This document shows, one piece after another, positions 17,629-24,969 of a stretch of DNA of 63,455 bases. Within the stretch, counting starts at the first letter, position 1, and each line of letters opens with the position of its first letter. Origin of the DNA: CAZWVI01 sp964637165 (lineage in GTDB: Bacteria > Planctomycetota > UBA1135); contig CAZWVI010000017.1 in assembly GCA_964637165.1 (NCBI GenBank), positions 1-63,455 on the forward strand. Direction: 5' to 3'. The notes below the pieces were generated by a model. It was not told the origin of the DNA. It saw only the letters and a list, made by a program, of their open reading frames with translations, and ran no database searches. Position numbers and translations under genes: made by a program.

Positions 17629-18460
17629 CAGTGCTGCCTGGCGCACAGCAATCTTCTTTGGCGTTGGGCATACAATCACTTGCCTCGCCTTTCCATGCGG
17701 CCAAAGTGACTGAACGAAAATCTATTCCTTCAACAACTTTCCAAGGTTCGGCACCACGCGCAAGTAATTCGATTTCACCAAAACCAGCATCGACAAAGGC
17801 TTGGGCAAAGGCTGCCTCTTGAAAAGCGCCACTTATGCAACCAGCCCAAAGCTCAGAATCTTTTTGCATTGCTTCTGGCACTTCAACGCTTGAAACAATA
17901 TCGGAAATGACCGCACGACCACCAGGCTTAAGAACTCGGAAAATCTCCTCGAACAATTGCTTCTTTAAAGATGGTGCGACTAAGTTTAATACACAATTGG
18001 AAACGACAACATCAATACTGTCATCAGCAATCATTGCATTGCCATCAACATCAACCTTTAAGTTTTCGATTTGGCCTTGATGGAATTCGACATTGTGCCA
18101 ACCGATATCATCACCCACTTGTTGCTGGTATTTGCGTGCTAGATCCAGCATATCCGTAGTCATATCGACACCAATCACGCGCCCTTCTGCGCCGACAACC
18201 TGGCTAGCGATGTAACAAATTTTTCCACCACCTGAGCCAAGGTCCAGAACAGTTTCGCCAGTATTCACATACTTTGACGGATCGCCACAGCCATAGTCGC
18301 GATCGAGAATTTCCTGCGGCAATACTTTCAAATATTCAGCGTTGTAGTCAACCGGACAACACAATTCAGGTTGCACCGCATTGGCTCCAGCAGCGTAAGT
18401 TTCAGTAACTGCATCGGTGACGCAGGAGGGGTCGAGGGATTTCATTTTTTCGGAAGTCAT
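17612..18460 (-). CDS. arsM: Arsenite S-adenosylmethionine methyltransferase ArsM
   Basis: 282 residues. The SAM-binding motif VLDLGSGGGK is at 71-80. The cysteines expected for As(III) binding are seen: a CC pair at 34-35, Cys58, Cys156 (SNCVLNLV) and Cys208 (GCISGAF). The C-terminus is Cys-rich (DCCAPG...SCC), as in many bacterial ArsM proteins. It methylates arsenite stepwise to mono- and dimethylarsenicals, the substrate for ArsS next door. The start ATG overlaps the TVP38 gene stop by four bases. Confidence 0.95.
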   Translation of the reverse strand: MTSEKMKSLDPSCVTDAVTETYAAGANAVQPELCCPVDYNAEYLKVLPQEILDRDYGCGDPSKYVNTGETVLDLGSGGGKICYIASQVVGAEGRVIGVDMTTDMLDLARKYQQQVGDDIGWHNVEFHQGQIENLKVDVDGNAMIADDSIDVVVSNCVLNLVAPSLKKQLFEEIFRVLKPGGRAVISDIVSSVEVPEAMQKDSELWAGCISGAFQEAAFAQAFVDAGFGEIELLARGAEPWKVVEGIDFRSVTLAAWKGEASDCMPNAKEDCCAPGSTGGSCC

Positions 18461-19158
18461 TGCTCTGGGTTTTTACCTATTGTAGATACGTTTTGATTCA
18501 GCATCCGTTTGGCTCTTCGAGTAATGAGCAAGGTTAGCAAAATTGTTGCCAGCAATCCGACCCACTTTAGGATTGTTGCGGTAATACTTCCGGTTGGAAG
18601 TTCGCCGCTAGCGAGGGCCGCGACATCTCCGACGGCGGCACCTAAATAGACATACATCAAAGTACCTGGCAACATGCCTATAAATGAACCAAATATATAT
18701 TTTCCAACACTAATGCGCGTTAAGCCAAAGGCATAATTCACAATTGTGTAAGGAAAAATTGGACTCAAGCGAACTAAGGCCAAAACCTTAAAACCGTCGC
18801 GTTCGATTGCTGACGACAATGCGGCCAATTTTGGATTGTGGCCAAGCTTTTTTTCCACTTCTGAAAATAGCATGCCGCGGCCAAGTAAAAAGGCTAAAGT
18901 CGCCCCTATCACAGATGCTGGCGAGACTATCGCCAAACCCAACCACGGTCCATAAACGGCGCCGATTGCAAGGGTCAGCATTGACCCAGGGATCAACAAC
19001 ACGGTCGCAAGCGCGTATACGCACCCAATAAGAAGTGCGCCGCCCAAACCCCGACTCCGCACCCACTCCATAAGTTCAGGCAATTGCTCGATAGGCGCAA
19101 ATTGCCACACTGCAATCAGGCCGCCGAGCAGGATAAAAGAGATCGATAATTTTTTCAT
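18457..19158 (-). CDS. TVP38/TMEM64 (DedA-like) membrane protein
   Basis: 233 residues with about five to six hydrophobic segments and the SNARE-associated/TVP38 core: GGALLIGCVYALATVLLIPGS, a PASVIGATLAFLLGR helix, then LVRLSPIFPYTIVNYAFGLT. The family includes lipid scramblase/flippase-like transporters. TVP38-type genes are recurrent neighbours of arsenosugar and rSAM-selenodomain genes, suggesting transport of a lipid or arsenical intermediate (inference). It lies between GST and arsM with overlaps at both ends. Confidence 0.87.
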   Translation of the reverse strand: MKKLSISFILLGGLIAVWQFAPIEQLPELMEWVRSRGLGGALLIGCVYALATVLLIPGSMLTLAIGAVYGPWLGLAIVSPASVIGATLAFLLGRGMLFSEVEKKLGHNPKLAALSSAIERDGFKVLALVRLSPIFPYTIVNYAFGLTRISVGKYIFGSFIGMLPGTLMYVYLGAAVGDVAALASGELPTGSITATILKWVGLLATILLTLLITRRAKRMLNQNVSTIGKNPEQ

Positions 19159-19772
19159 TACTTAGCCATCACGCTGGTAAATAAATTGCTGTGCATAAAT
19201 TCATTTAGCCATTTTTGTAACGCTGGATGATTTTGAGCATCAAAGTAAGCGCGACCTGCGCCGGCGAACTGACGAACAAAGGGCGCAATTGCAAGATCGG
19301 CAAGGCTTTGCCGCTCACCGAATAAAAATAAAGTCTGAGCAAGGCGGCCTTCCAGTATTTGTAAAAATTCAGACGCTCGGAGGCGGTGTTCGTCGGCAAC
19401 AGCACCTGGGTAACGATTAGCATATTTATAGCGATCGAGATGGTGCTTAAAGTCACCGTCACACTCGGCAATCAAATTTTTCATGGATGTTATGTCCCCT
19501 ATCTCTGGTTTTAAATAATCCCCAGGGTCATTTCTCATCAACGCCCATTCCATGATTTCTAAACTCTGGTCAATCACCGTGCCACTAGGCAGTACTAACA
19601 CCGGCACCGTGCCCTTTGCCGAAACCGCATAAAGTTGCTCGGGGCGGTCCCGTAAATCCACTTCAAAGCGATGGTATTCGAGCCCACTCAAGGCCAAGGC
19701 CATGCGCGCCCGAATGGCAAAAGGACAACGCCTAAAGCTGTAGAGAAGTGGATTTGACTTTGCTTGGGTCAC
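19158..19772 (-). CDS. Glutathione S-transferase family protein
   Basis: 204 residues with a thioredoxin-fold N-terminus (SFRRCPFAIRARMALALSG) and a C-terminal helical domain (LADLAIAPFVRQFA). The active site is CPFA, with one cysteine, similar to YibF/omega-type GSTs that act on thiol adducts or reduce arsenicals. The GTG start at 19772 makes it the first gene of the arsM/arsS operon, read away from the selenoprotein gene. A role in As(III) thiol adduct handling is inferred from position only. Confidence 0.85.
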   Translation of the reverse strand: MTQAKSNPLLYSFRRCPFAIRARMALALSGLEYHRFEVDLRDRPEQLYAVSAKGTVPVLVLPSGTVIDQSLEIMEWALMRNDPGDYLKPEIGDITSMKNLIAECDGDFKHHLDRYKYANRYPGAVADEHRLRASEFLQILEGRLAQTLFLFGERQSLADLAIAPFVRQFAGAGRAYFDAQNHPALQKWLNEFMHSNLFTSVMAK

Positions 19773-19782
19773 GATTAGTACC

Positions 19783-19812
19783 TATTATGGCGGCTCCATA
19801 ATAAATTGGAGC
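19783..19812. promoter_or_regulatory. Overlapping inverted repeats in the divergent arsenosugar promoter region
   Basis: The 44-bp gap between the GST operon and the selenoprotein gene carries two perfect inverted repeats that share bases. The first is TATTATGG (19783-19790), a 5-base loop, CCATAATA (19796-19803). The second is GCTCCA (19793-19798), 8 bases, TGGAGC (19807-19812). The first is centred in the gap, as expected for an operator controlling both directions. In RNA, the second would cover the GGAG Shine-Dalgarno sequence of the selenoprotein gene, and the two hairpins cannot form together. Confidence 0.6.
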
Positions 19813-19816
19813 AAAG

Positions 19817-20362
19817 ATGGCATTCATTCACCAAATTGAAGTTGAGCAAGCCGACGGTTTGCTAAAAAAAATCTACGACGACGCGATTACTCGGGTTGGT
19901 CGCGTTTGGAATATTGTCAAACTGACTGGCATTAATCCACGAGCTACGCGCGCACATTTGGGTTTGTACGCCTCGTTAATGCAACGCGACAGTTCGCTAA
20001 GTCAAAAAATGCGCGAAACGCTAGCGGTCGTGGTTAGCAAAGCTAACGATTGCTTTTACTGAAGTAAAGCACATGCGCACGACCTCCGTGTTGAGGTTGG
20101 AGAAAAAGAACTAGCTGATTGGCTAGAAACAAGTGGCTGGCAAACCGCGCCACTGAGTGAGGCCGAAACCGCCCTTTGCAAGTGGGCAGACAAACTGACT
20201 CGCACCCCTGGTGAAATGTCTAAGTTAGATGTTGAATTATTGGCCCAACACGGTTGGAGTGATCTAGAAATTCATGATGCCGCACAAGTTGTCGCGTATT
20301 TCAACTACATCAACCGCATCGCTGATGGCTTGGGAGTTGATTTAGAAGAGGAAATGAATTGA
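19817..20362 (+). CDS. AhpD-like peroxidase-related selenoprotein with in-frame UGA (Sec82)
   Basis: The frame runs from the ATG at 19817 through a TGA at 20060-20062 to a TGA at 20360-20362, giving 181 residues. Reading the first TGA as selenocysteine makes the AhpD redox centre DCFYU-SKAH. Glu67, Cys79, Sec82 and His86 keep exactly the spacing of Glu118, Cys130, Cys133 and His137 in mycobacterial AhpD. The second half (SEAETALCKWADKLT, later DAAQVVAYFNYINRIADGL) is ordinary carboxymuconolactone decarboxylase/AhpD sequence in the same frame. A SECIS-like hairpin follows. The gene matches the peroxidase-related (seleno)protein found beside ArsS-type radical SAM genes. Probable role: thiol/selenol peroxide or arsenical redox reaction in the cytoplasm. 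A conventional gene caller would truncate it. Confidence 0.9.
20080..20099 (+). promoter_or_regulatory. Bacterial SECIS-like hairpin for UGA recoding
   Basis: Seven pairs (CGACCTC at 20080-20086 with GAGGTTG at 20093-20099, one G-U) close a six-base loop CGTGTT. The apical loop starts 24 bases after the UGA. A G is the second loop base, followed by U. These are the features asked for by the bacterial SECIS model: a short stem shortly 3' of UGA and G in the first two loop positions. It lies wholly in the coding frame. It would recruit SelB with tRNA-Sec. Confidence 0.75.
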
Positions 20363-20985
20363 AGCTAAAACCAATCGTTTGTGTTTTTGCAAAGATGTGG
20401 AATCGCGATCAAGTCAAAACTCGACTCGCCGCCGATATTGGACAAGCGCGTGCGCGTGAAATCTATCGACAAATCGCTGAGCAAGTTTGGTCACAACTTA
20501 AATCACCTGACTTTGAGCGATGGTTGTGGATATCGGAACTTGACGACATTGAAGATTCAGCAAAATGGTTAAGTGGCGCAGATGGAGTTTTCCCTCAAGA
20601 CGGTGACGACCTGGGCGAACGCATGCAGTACGCTATGGAATGCTCGTTTTCGTCACCGATTCCGTGGTGCGCGATTGTTGGCACTGATGCGCCAGCGATT
20701 GATTCGCAGGTGATTCACATAGTTGACCAAGCATTTGAAGACGGAGCAGATTTAGTTATCACTCCCGCTCTTGATGGTGGCTACGGATTACTTGCGGCAA
20801 AAAAAGTTCACCCTGAATTGTTTGAAAATATGAATTGGAGTACCGACCAAGTTTTAAGCTCGACCTTAAAGCGTGCCGAACAACTTGCACTTTCAGTCCG
20901 CACCCTCGCACCAGTTCGCGATATAGATACTGTTGAAGATTTAAACTTCTTTGAAGCTAACTCCGACGGCTTTTTCCCGCAGTAA
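20359..20985 (+). CDS. DUF2064 family, 'transferase 1, rSAM/selenodomain-associated'
   Basis: 208 residues with a nucleotidyltransferase/glycosyltransferase A-like fold: VCVFAKMWNRDQVKTRL at the start (like CofC/MobA-type KTRL), VFPQDGDDLGERM, and WCAIVGTDAPAID as the metal-binding DxD-like motif, then LVITPALDGGYGLLA. It matches the group named transferase 1, rSAM/selenodomain-associated. Its TTG start overlaps the selenoprotein stop (TTGA), so expression of this gene depends on translation through the UGA upstream if coupling is strong. Likely supplies or transfers an activated sugar in arsenosugar synthesis (inference). It converges with yigZ and overlaps it by 45 bases. Confidence 0.88.
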   Translation: MKLKPIVCVFAKMWNRDQVKTRLAADIGQARAREIYRQIAEQVWSQLKSPDFERWLWISELDDIEDSAKWLSGADGVFPQDGDDLGERMQYAMECSFSSPIPWCAIVGTDAPAIDSQVIHIVDQAFEDGADLVITPALDGGYGLLAAKKVHPELFENMNWSTDQVLSSTLKRAEQLALSVRTLAPVRDIDTVEDLNFFEANSDGFFPQ

Positions 20986-21537
20986 GTTCTTCATCACTTC
21001 AGCTTCCGGTTTAGCTAATTCCAAATATCCCTGCCAACCGCGGCCATTGAAATCGCCGTGAAATTTAATACTTGGACACAGGGCTTCAAGTTCGGTGCGC
21101 AATCCCATTAATTTAAATGGCAATTCGATTTGATATTTAACGCGTGGGATTACCAGATGACGAGGAGTTTTTTCAAGTGCCTTAGCTGTGGCACCGGCGT
21201 AAGCGCGCACCAACCCACCCGTGCCTAATTTCACACCGCCGAAGTAGCGCACGCAAATCGCCGCAAGGTTTTGCATTCCAGATCCTTCTAGCACTTGCAA
21301 CATTGGGCGGCCAGCAGTTCCACCGGGTTCGCCATCATCATCAAAGCGATAGTTGCCGCCGATACTCCAAGCACTGCACCAGTGGCGCGCTTTATGGTGT
21401 TCGACTTTTATTTCACCTAAGCGTTCAAGAAATCTTCCTTCGTCGGGAGAATGAAAAACCCAAGCCAAAAATCGTGAGCCGCGGTCCTCATATTCGCCAT
21501 AGCCTTCGGCGGCTGGAATATATAGTTCTTCGCTCAA
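20941..21537 (-). CDS. yigZ: YigZ/IMPACT family protein
   Basis: 198 residues with the family core GEPGGTAGRPMLQVLE and VRYFGGVKLGTGGLVRAY, preceded by RGSRFLAWVF and KARHWCSAW. The C-terminal half is the weaker DUF1949 region. The bacterial role is unclear; relatives bind ribosomes or nucleic acids and regulate translation. Start overlaps the mtnP stop by four bases, making it the last gene of the hpt-rluA-truD-mtnP unit. Confidence 0.92.
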   Translation of the reverse strand: MSEELYIPAAEGYGEYEDRGSRFLAWVFHSPDEGRFLERLGEIKVEHHKARHWCSAWSIGGNYRFDDDGEPGGTAGRPMLQVLEGSGMQNLAAICVRYFGGVKLGTGGLVRAYAGATAKALEKTPRHLVIPRVKYQIELPFKLMGLRTELEALCPSIKFHGDFNGRGWQGYLELAKPEAEVMKNLLREKAVGVSFKEV

Positions 21538-22391
21538 TTCTCAAACAGCGCGGCGGTGCGCAATTTGGCGTCAGGAGTAATTAAATCTGGTGAGGTCATC
21601 ACCGCGCCGTTCAATACCGATCGCCAAGGAGAATCGCCGAGTTCGGCAATATGCGGAATGGCCCGAATCACCAATTCCTGCACGTTGCGAGCGTTTTGGT
21701 GGGCAATTTTAATTACTTGCTCGACATCGACATTGTCGTGCTCGGGATGCCAACAATCGAAATCTGTAACCATTGCAATACAAGCGAAGGAGATGCCAGC
21801 TTCGCGCGCGAGTTTGGCCTCGGTGACATTGGTCATGCCAACGATCTTGGCACCCCACTTACGAAACAATTCGGACTCGGCACGAGTTGAAAATTGCGGC
21901 CCTTCAATGCAGACGTAAGTACCGTCTTGATGAAGAGTGGTTTGGCATTCTTGGGCTGACTTGGCCACAGCTTGGCGCATGTCATCGCAAATTGGATCGC
22001 CAAGTGGTACGTGAGCGACAATTCCATCGCCAAAAAAAGTTTGCGCGCGGCGATAGGTGCGGTCGATGAATTGATCAACCATTACAAACACGCCGGGCGT
22101 GTATTCGTGGCACAACGAGCCGACCGCGGAAACCGAAAGGATACGTTGCACTCCAAGTGAACGCAGTGCGTAGATGTTGGCACGGTAAGGAATTTCGCTC
22201 GGCGTGAAGCGATGGCCGCGTCCGTGGCGTGGCAGGAATGCAACGGTTTGCGCGCCGACTTCCCCGATTAAGATTTGGTCGGATGGTTCGCCAAATGGTG
22301 TGGCAACAGTTAGGTGGCGTTTGTTTTCAACGCCACCCATGTCGTAAACACCACTTCCGCCGATGACGGCGATGCTTGCCTTTTCGTTCAT
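21534..22391 (-). CDS. mtnP: S-methyl-5'-thioadenosine phosphorylase (PNP family)
   Basis: 285 residues of the trimeric purine nucleoside phosphorylase/MTAP family: VIGGSGVYDM phosphate loop, LPRHGRGHRFTPSEIPYRAN, SAVGSL, EGPQFSTRAESELFR and the base-binding GMTNVTEAKLAREAG and ATDFDCW-like VTDFDCWH. It splits methylthioadenosine into adenine and methylthioribose-1-phosphate. Because ArsS makes a 5'-substituted deoxyadenosine-like product, this enzyme could also remove adenine from dimethylarsinoyl-adenosine; this is only inference. Cotranscribed with truD upstream and yigZ downstream. Confidence 0.93.
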   Translation of the reverse strand: MNEKASIAVIGGSGVYDMGGVENKRHLTVATPFGEPSDQILIGEVGAQTVAFLPRHGRGHRFTPSEIPYRANIYALRSLGVQRILSVSAVGSLCHEYTPGVFVMVDQFIDRTYRRAQTFFGDGIVAHVPLGDPICDDMRQAVAKSAQECQTTLHQDGTYVCIEGPQFSTRAESELFRKWGAKIVGMTNVTEAKLAREAGISFACIAMVTDFDCWHPEHDNVDVEQVIKIAHQNARNVQELVIRAIPHIAELGDSPWRSVLNGAVMTSPDLITPDAKLRTAALFEN

Positions 22392-22394
22392 GGT

Positions 22395-24074
22395 TTACGA
22401 ATCGTCGCCGTCGTCACTGTTATTGCGACGTTTGGCATTATCCCAAGGTGACTTTCCGCTGCTATCGTCCGATGACTTTTTCCAGCCACCTTCCTTGCCT
22501 GAGTTGCGGTTGTTGTCGCGTGAGCCGCGGTTGTCGTCGCGGGATTTCCAGCCGCCACGACCACTGCGGTTGCCATCACGGGATTTCCAACCACCGCCAC
22601 CGCGATTGTTGTCGCGTGAGCCGCGACCATCATCCCTAGAGCCGCGATAACCTCCGCCATCACGACCGCCGCCATTATCATCGCGACGTTTCCACCCACC
22701 ACTAGTGCGTTGACGATTCTTGTCAAAACTAACTTGGTCAGGCGCATCCATCCGACCTTGGTCATCAGGGAAAGTTAAGCGGTGACGCGAAATCCATAGA
22801 CATGGCTGGAAGCGATCGCCCAACTGAGTTGGCATCGCCAATCGCTTAATCACCAAGGTCGAATACTGACCGCGCGGCAAAGTAAAACGCAGGCGCATTT
22901 TTTGTGACGAACGATACATCTCATCACGCTCGGCCGGGGCCGCGCGCAAGAATTCAGGAATCATTAACAAAGAGCGATTCTCTGTTTTCGGACGGAATCC
23001 CGAAATGTCCAAGTTCAGGAAATCGTCAGCATCAATTCGCTCGGTTTTGAAAACAGTGCGATAGTAACGTTCCACTAAACCATCAAGCTTGGCGCCTTCG
23101 CCAAACAAAGGCAAAGTCTCGCCACGTAGGGAAGCCAATTGATCCGGCTCAAGCTCACGGTAAACCGGCAAGGAGCCATCATCACAAGGCAACCAACCTA
23201 AATTTTCACCTTCGCCAATAACGCCGCGAATCCACATCGCCGCAACTCTATTCCAAAGGTGTGATTGGTAGGCGAACAAGTGAATAGTGCGCTCGCGAGT
23301 ACTAATCCCGCGCTCCAAAGCACCCCTGAAATCATCAGGATTATCCTTCAAGTATTCGAACAAGCTAGCGCCGCGACGACCGCGACAATAACTCGTTAAT
23401 TCAGCCCAATCGCCCCAGCGGTGCGCCATTCCGGCTTTAAATTTCTCGACCTCTTCGCCACCGTAGGGACTTTTAGCGCACATCAAAGATTTCAAAGCAC
23501 CTTCAACGTCGCCGCGTAAAAGTTGTCGCACAACAAATCCTTGCCCGTGCCGCAAACAACCAAAACGTTGGTCGTCAAAGTAGTTTGGCATTCCCCACTC
23601 CTTAGCCTGCGCCAAGTTATGACGAATCCGCCCCATCTCTGCTCCTTCCAAATCACGCAAAGTTAATTCGAAAGAGTTGCCGCCCAAAAGTTCGGCGTTG
23701 ACTGCTTGGTCGTGTGAACCAATATGACGAATTGTTAATTGCTGGGTCTTTAAATTAACTGGCGACCCACCAACAACCGTCAAATATTGACCGCAAACAC
23801 CGTTACGGTCTTTGGTCCCAGCAAATGCAATGGCATCCATATCGACACCAGCCTGCTTAGCCAAAGTTTCCGCTGCTTCGGCAGTAGTTAATCCTTTCTT
23901 TGTTATTCGGTGAACAGCAAACTCACCGCCGGCGAGTTTTGATTCATCGAGTTGTTCAAAGACACGAAAGTCATCTTGAGTTCGTTTTAGGCGCACGTCG
24001 CCACTTCTCCATTTTGCTGAGGAGGATCCGTAGATCCTTAGGGTATTGCGCTTCAATGCGCAGTTGATTTCCAT
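22395..24074 (-). CDS. truD: tRNA pseudouridine(13) synthase TruD with an Arg/Gly/Asp-rich tail
   Basis: Residues about 30-440 are TruD: DDFRVFEQL, the catalytic-loop FAGTKDRNGVCGQ with its Asp, NYFDDQRFGC and RDMLPRGQYS-like segment TLPRGQYSTLV. It modifies U13 of some tRNAs. The last 105 residues are low-complexity, built from repeats of GGWKSRD and GSRDNNR, with many RG/RGG-like dipeptides, as in RNA-binding tails. Typical TruD lacks this. The start is uncertain: the ATG at 24074 overlaps rluA by 104 bases, and a GTG at 23996 directly before the conserved part overlaps by 26. Confidence 0.9.
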   Translation of the reverse strand: MEINCALKRNTLRIYGSSSAKWRSGDVRLKRTQDDFRVFEQLDESKLAGGEFAVHRITKKGLTTAEAAETLAKQAGVDMDAIAFAGTKDRNGVCGQYLTVVGGSPVNLKTQQLTIRHIGSHDQAVNAELLGGNSFELTLRDLEGAEMGRIRHNLAQAKEWGMPNYFDDQRFGCLRHGQGFVVRQLLRGDVEGALKSLMCAKSPYGGEEVEKFKAGMAHRWGDWAELTSYCRGRRGASLFEYLKDNPDDFRGALERGISTRERTIHLFAYQSHLWNRVAAMWIRGVIGEGENLGWLPCDDGSLPVYRELEPDQLASLRGETLPLFGEGAKLDGLVERYYRTVFKTERIDADDFLNLDISGFRPKTENRSLLMIPEFLRAAPAERDEMYRSSQKMRLRFTLPRGQYSTLVIKRLAMPTQLGDRFQPCLWISRHRLTFPDDQGRMDAPDQVSFDKNRQRTSGGWKRRDDNGGGRDGGGYRGSRDDGRGSRDNNRGGGGWKSRDGNRSGRGGWKSRDDNRGSRDNNRNSGKEGGWKKSSDDSSGKSPWDNAKRRNNSDDGDDS

Positions 24075-24969
24075 CCGGGTCGCAGGCGGTCAAATTTGCC
24101 GCGTGCAAGGTCAGTCGCTCGATTAGCGGACGTTCCTGCCGACCAGCTTTTGGTCGGTAGCCTGATTTCATTTCAGACAACAGCATTTTATCACGTCCGC
24201 CGTATCGTGGGTCGACTGCTAAAGGATGGCCAATACTTGCCAGGTGAATGCGAATTTGGTGGGTACGACCAGTGCGCGGGCGACATTCAAGCAATGTGTA
24301 ACCGCGAAACACCTTAATTGGCTTGTATTCGGTCACAGCGGGCTTTCCGCCAGGAGCCTTAACCGTTTTCATTTTTCCGCCTTGCTGTGGATCCGGCGCC
24401 AAACGTGCATCAATTACCCCTTCACTACGCACCTCGCCCACCACTAAAGCGTGATAGATTTTTTCAATGTTGCCACTTTCGAACAAACTGCGGAAATGCC
24501 GTTCAGCTTCTAATGTAAGCGCGTACAACAAAACCCCGCTGGTCCCAAGATCTAATCGATGCAAGGCGCGCGGTCGAAAGGCCGGCAAGCCATCTTTACG
24601 CCGACTTCCTTCAGCCCAATCTAAAAGGGCTCCAGTTAAATTTTCTGGATGTTCACCCCAACGGCTCGGCTCAACCGGGAACCCTGCCGGCTTATTAACC
24701 GCAACCAAGTTTTTATCTTGATGCAAAATATCAACTTTAAAACTGGCATGGGCAACTTGTTTAAGTTGACTCATGTCAGCCTCAACCAGCACCACATCAG
24801 TTGCGCGCAAACGGTCGGCCGGCAAGGCTACCGAACCGCCGATGGTAATTTCGCCACTGCGTATAAGTTCGCGCAACTTCCCCTTGGCGACGCGCGGCCA
24901 ATTCATTGCGAGGAACTCATCCAGTTGGATACCGGCCATGTCCTCCGAGACTGATAAAAATTCGGTCAC
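23971..24969 (-). CDS. RluA-family ribosomal/tRNA pseudouridine synthase
   Basis: 332 residues. The N-terminus is an S4 RNA-binding domain (DEFLAMNWPRVAKGKLRELIRSG). The catalytic domain has PVEPSRWGE and HRLDLGTSGVLLYAL with the catalytic Asp, then RTGRTHQIRIHLASIGHPL. It makes pseudouridine in rRNA or tRNA; which site cannot be told. The GTG start shares one base with the hpt stop, and the gene overlaps truD. Together they form an RNA-modification/nucleotide salvage operon. Confidence 0.93.
   Translation of the reverse strand: MTEFLSVSEDMAGIQLDEFLAMNWPRVAKGKLRELIRSGEITIGGSVALPADRLRATDVVLVEADMSQLKQVAHASFKVDILHQDKNLVAVNKPAGFPVEPSRWGEHPENLTGALLDWAEGSRRKDGLPAFRPRALHRLDLGTSGVLLYALTLEAERHFRSLFESGNIEKIYHALVVGEVRSEGVIDARLAPDPQQGGKMKTVKAPGGKPAVTEYKPIKVFRGYTLLECRPRTGRTHQIRIHLASIGHPLAVDPRYGGRDKMLLSEMKSGYRPKAGRQERPLIERLTLHAANLTACDPDGNQLRIEAQYPKDLRILLSKMEKWRRAPKTNSR

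Noticed and set aside
19817..20362. Frameshift or nonsense pseudogene as explanation of the split AhpD-like gene
   Set aside because: Both halves are in the same frame, the interrupting codon is UGA exactly at the redox Cys, a SECIS-like stem follows and the downstream gene overlaps the true stop. Sec readthrough explains all of this better.
22440..22720. CRISPR-like repeats in the truD tail
   Set aside because: The repeats are short, irregular, in frame and encode Arg/Gly-rich protein sequence; there are no spacers of constant length.
22363..22765. Plus- and minus-strand ORFs over the truD tail and similar overlapping frames elsewhere
   Set aside because: They are shadows of the low-complexity coding repeat and show no family resemblance or start signals.
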